Part shown: positions 6,333 to 6,661 of the stretch, piece by piece
How the letters are laid out: each line of letters opens with the position of its first letter
Numbering within the stretch: the first letter of the stretch is position 1
Assembly (NCBI GenBank): GCA_009778415.1
Contig: WRJV01000198.1
Span: 1 to 6,661, forward strand
Origin: Clostridiales bacterium
GTDB taxonomy: Bacteria > Bacillota > Clostridia > Peptostreptococcales > Anaerovoracaceae
Direction: 5' to 3'
Length of the DNA: 6,661 bases
Notes under the pieces: model-generated
Told to the model about the DNA's origin: nothing
The model's input: only the letters and a program-made list of their open reading frames with translations
The model's database searches: none
Translations under genes and position numbers: made by a program

Positions 6333-6661
6333 ATGAGAGAAATAATCAACACGAACAAGGAGCTTTGCACAGGCTGCAACAGGTGCGTCAGGGAATGCCC
6401 GATGGAGATGGCCAATATCACGTACCAGGACGAGAGAGGCGCCATAAAGGTAAAAGTTGACCACAAAAAATGCATTGTCTGCGGCAGGTGCGTTTCTGCC
6501 TGCAAGCACGAAGCGAGGTACTATGAGGACGACACCAAGCGGTTCTTTGACGACTTGGCGGCAGGAACCCCCATATCGCTCATCACTGCGCCTTCTGTCA
6601 GGACGAACATCCTGGGGTACAGGAGGCTTTTCACGTATTTGAAGCAAATAGGCGTCACTAA
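6333..6661 (+). CDS. Two-[4Fe-4S] ferredoxin-domain protein with probable [FeFe]-hydrogenase-like domain, 3'-truncated
   Basis: Only the first 109 codons are in the window; the frame is open to the edge. The N-terminus has two four-cysteine motifs, Cys12-15-18-22 and Cys47-50-53-57, each of the CxxCxxCxxxC type that binds a [4Fe-4S] cluster. After the second motif, PISLITAPSVRTNI (about 82-95) followed by YRRLFTYLKQIGVT resembles the start of the [FeFe]-hydrogenase large-subunit catalytic domain, as in clostridial proteins with a short ferredoxin head and a hydrogenase-like body, some of which are thought to be sensory. The H-cluster cysteines would lie beyond the window, so hydrogenase activity cannot be judged. 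The usual Pro after the fourth cysteine is present in the first motif but is Lys58 in the second. The gene begins 27 bases after ilvD with no terminator between them. It could instead be another ferredoxin-fusion redox protein. Confidence 0.75.
   Translation, partial: MREIINTNKELCTGCNRCVRECPMEMANITYQDERGAIKVKVDHKKCIVCGRCVSACKHEARYYEDDTKRFFDDLAAGTPISLITAPSVRTNILGYRRLFTYLKQIGVT

Noticed and set aside
6315..6335. ATG at 6315 as start of the ferredoxin-domain gene
   Set aside because: It lacks a ribosome binding site and adds six residues not expected before MREIINTN; ATG 6333 has GGGAG at good spacing.
5655..6647. Long open frame on the - strand opposite ilvD and the next gene (330 codons)
   Set aside because: It spans two clearly coding + strand genes and their junction and has no family signature; the Ala/Thr repeats at its start are just the reverse of the Gly/Ser repeat.
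1..6661. Mobile element, CRISPR array, phage or defence system
   Set aside because: No transposase, integrase, spaced repeats, terminal inverted repeats or defence-family motifs were found; all bases are accounted for by housekeeping and signalling genes.

Overview
The window carries six genes, all on the + strand and packed almost end to end: the 3' part of a methyl-accepting chemotaxis protein (MCP) gene (1-1434), a complete ilvB-ilvN-ilvC-ilvD cluster (1452-6305), and the 5' part of a gene for a protein with a two-cluster ferredoxin domain, probably followed by an [FeFe]-hydrogenase-like domain (6333-6661). No RNA gene, mobile element, CRISPR array or intrinsic terminator is visible, and no gap between genes is longer than 27 bases.

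Organism: the MCP and the ferredoxin/hydrogenase-like protein resemble families best known from anaerobic Clostridia and similar anaerobes. G+C is moderately high (well above 50 % by eye), yet AGG (Arg) and ATA (Ile) codons are common, a combination seen for example in Synergistota and some high-GC Clostridia. I infer an anaerobic, motile bacterium with strong Shine-Dalgarno use; the phylum cannot be fixed from this window.

The four ilv genes encode the shared part of the valine/isoleucine pathway: acetolactate (or acetohydroxybutyrate) synthesis by IlvBN, isomerisation and reduction by IlvC, and dehydration to the 2-oxo acid by IlvD. ilvN/ilvC overlap by 7 bases and ilvC/ilvD by 4, so translation is probably coupled. 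No transaminase (ilvE), threonine deaminase (ilvA) or leu gene is present here. There is no room for a T-box or leader-peptide attenuator between the MCP stop and ilvB. A sigma70-like promoter candidate lies inside the 3' end of the MCP gene.

The enzymes keep their catalytic residues but depart from family consensus at several regulatory or structural points. The strongest case is in IlvD: an approximately 18-residue Gly/Ser-rich stretch, encoded by an imperfect 9-base tandem repeat, occupies the place of the usual conserved TGKT...GEN-type segment with no change in length. In IlvN the usual ACT-domain glycine (PGVL) is Asn (PNVL), at a position where changes make E. coli IlvH valine-insensitive. 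In IlvC the second phosphate-binding serine of the cofactor loop is Asn. In IlvB the position equivalent to Arabidopsis Pro197 is Ala. Family comparisons are from memory and not from an alignment run here.
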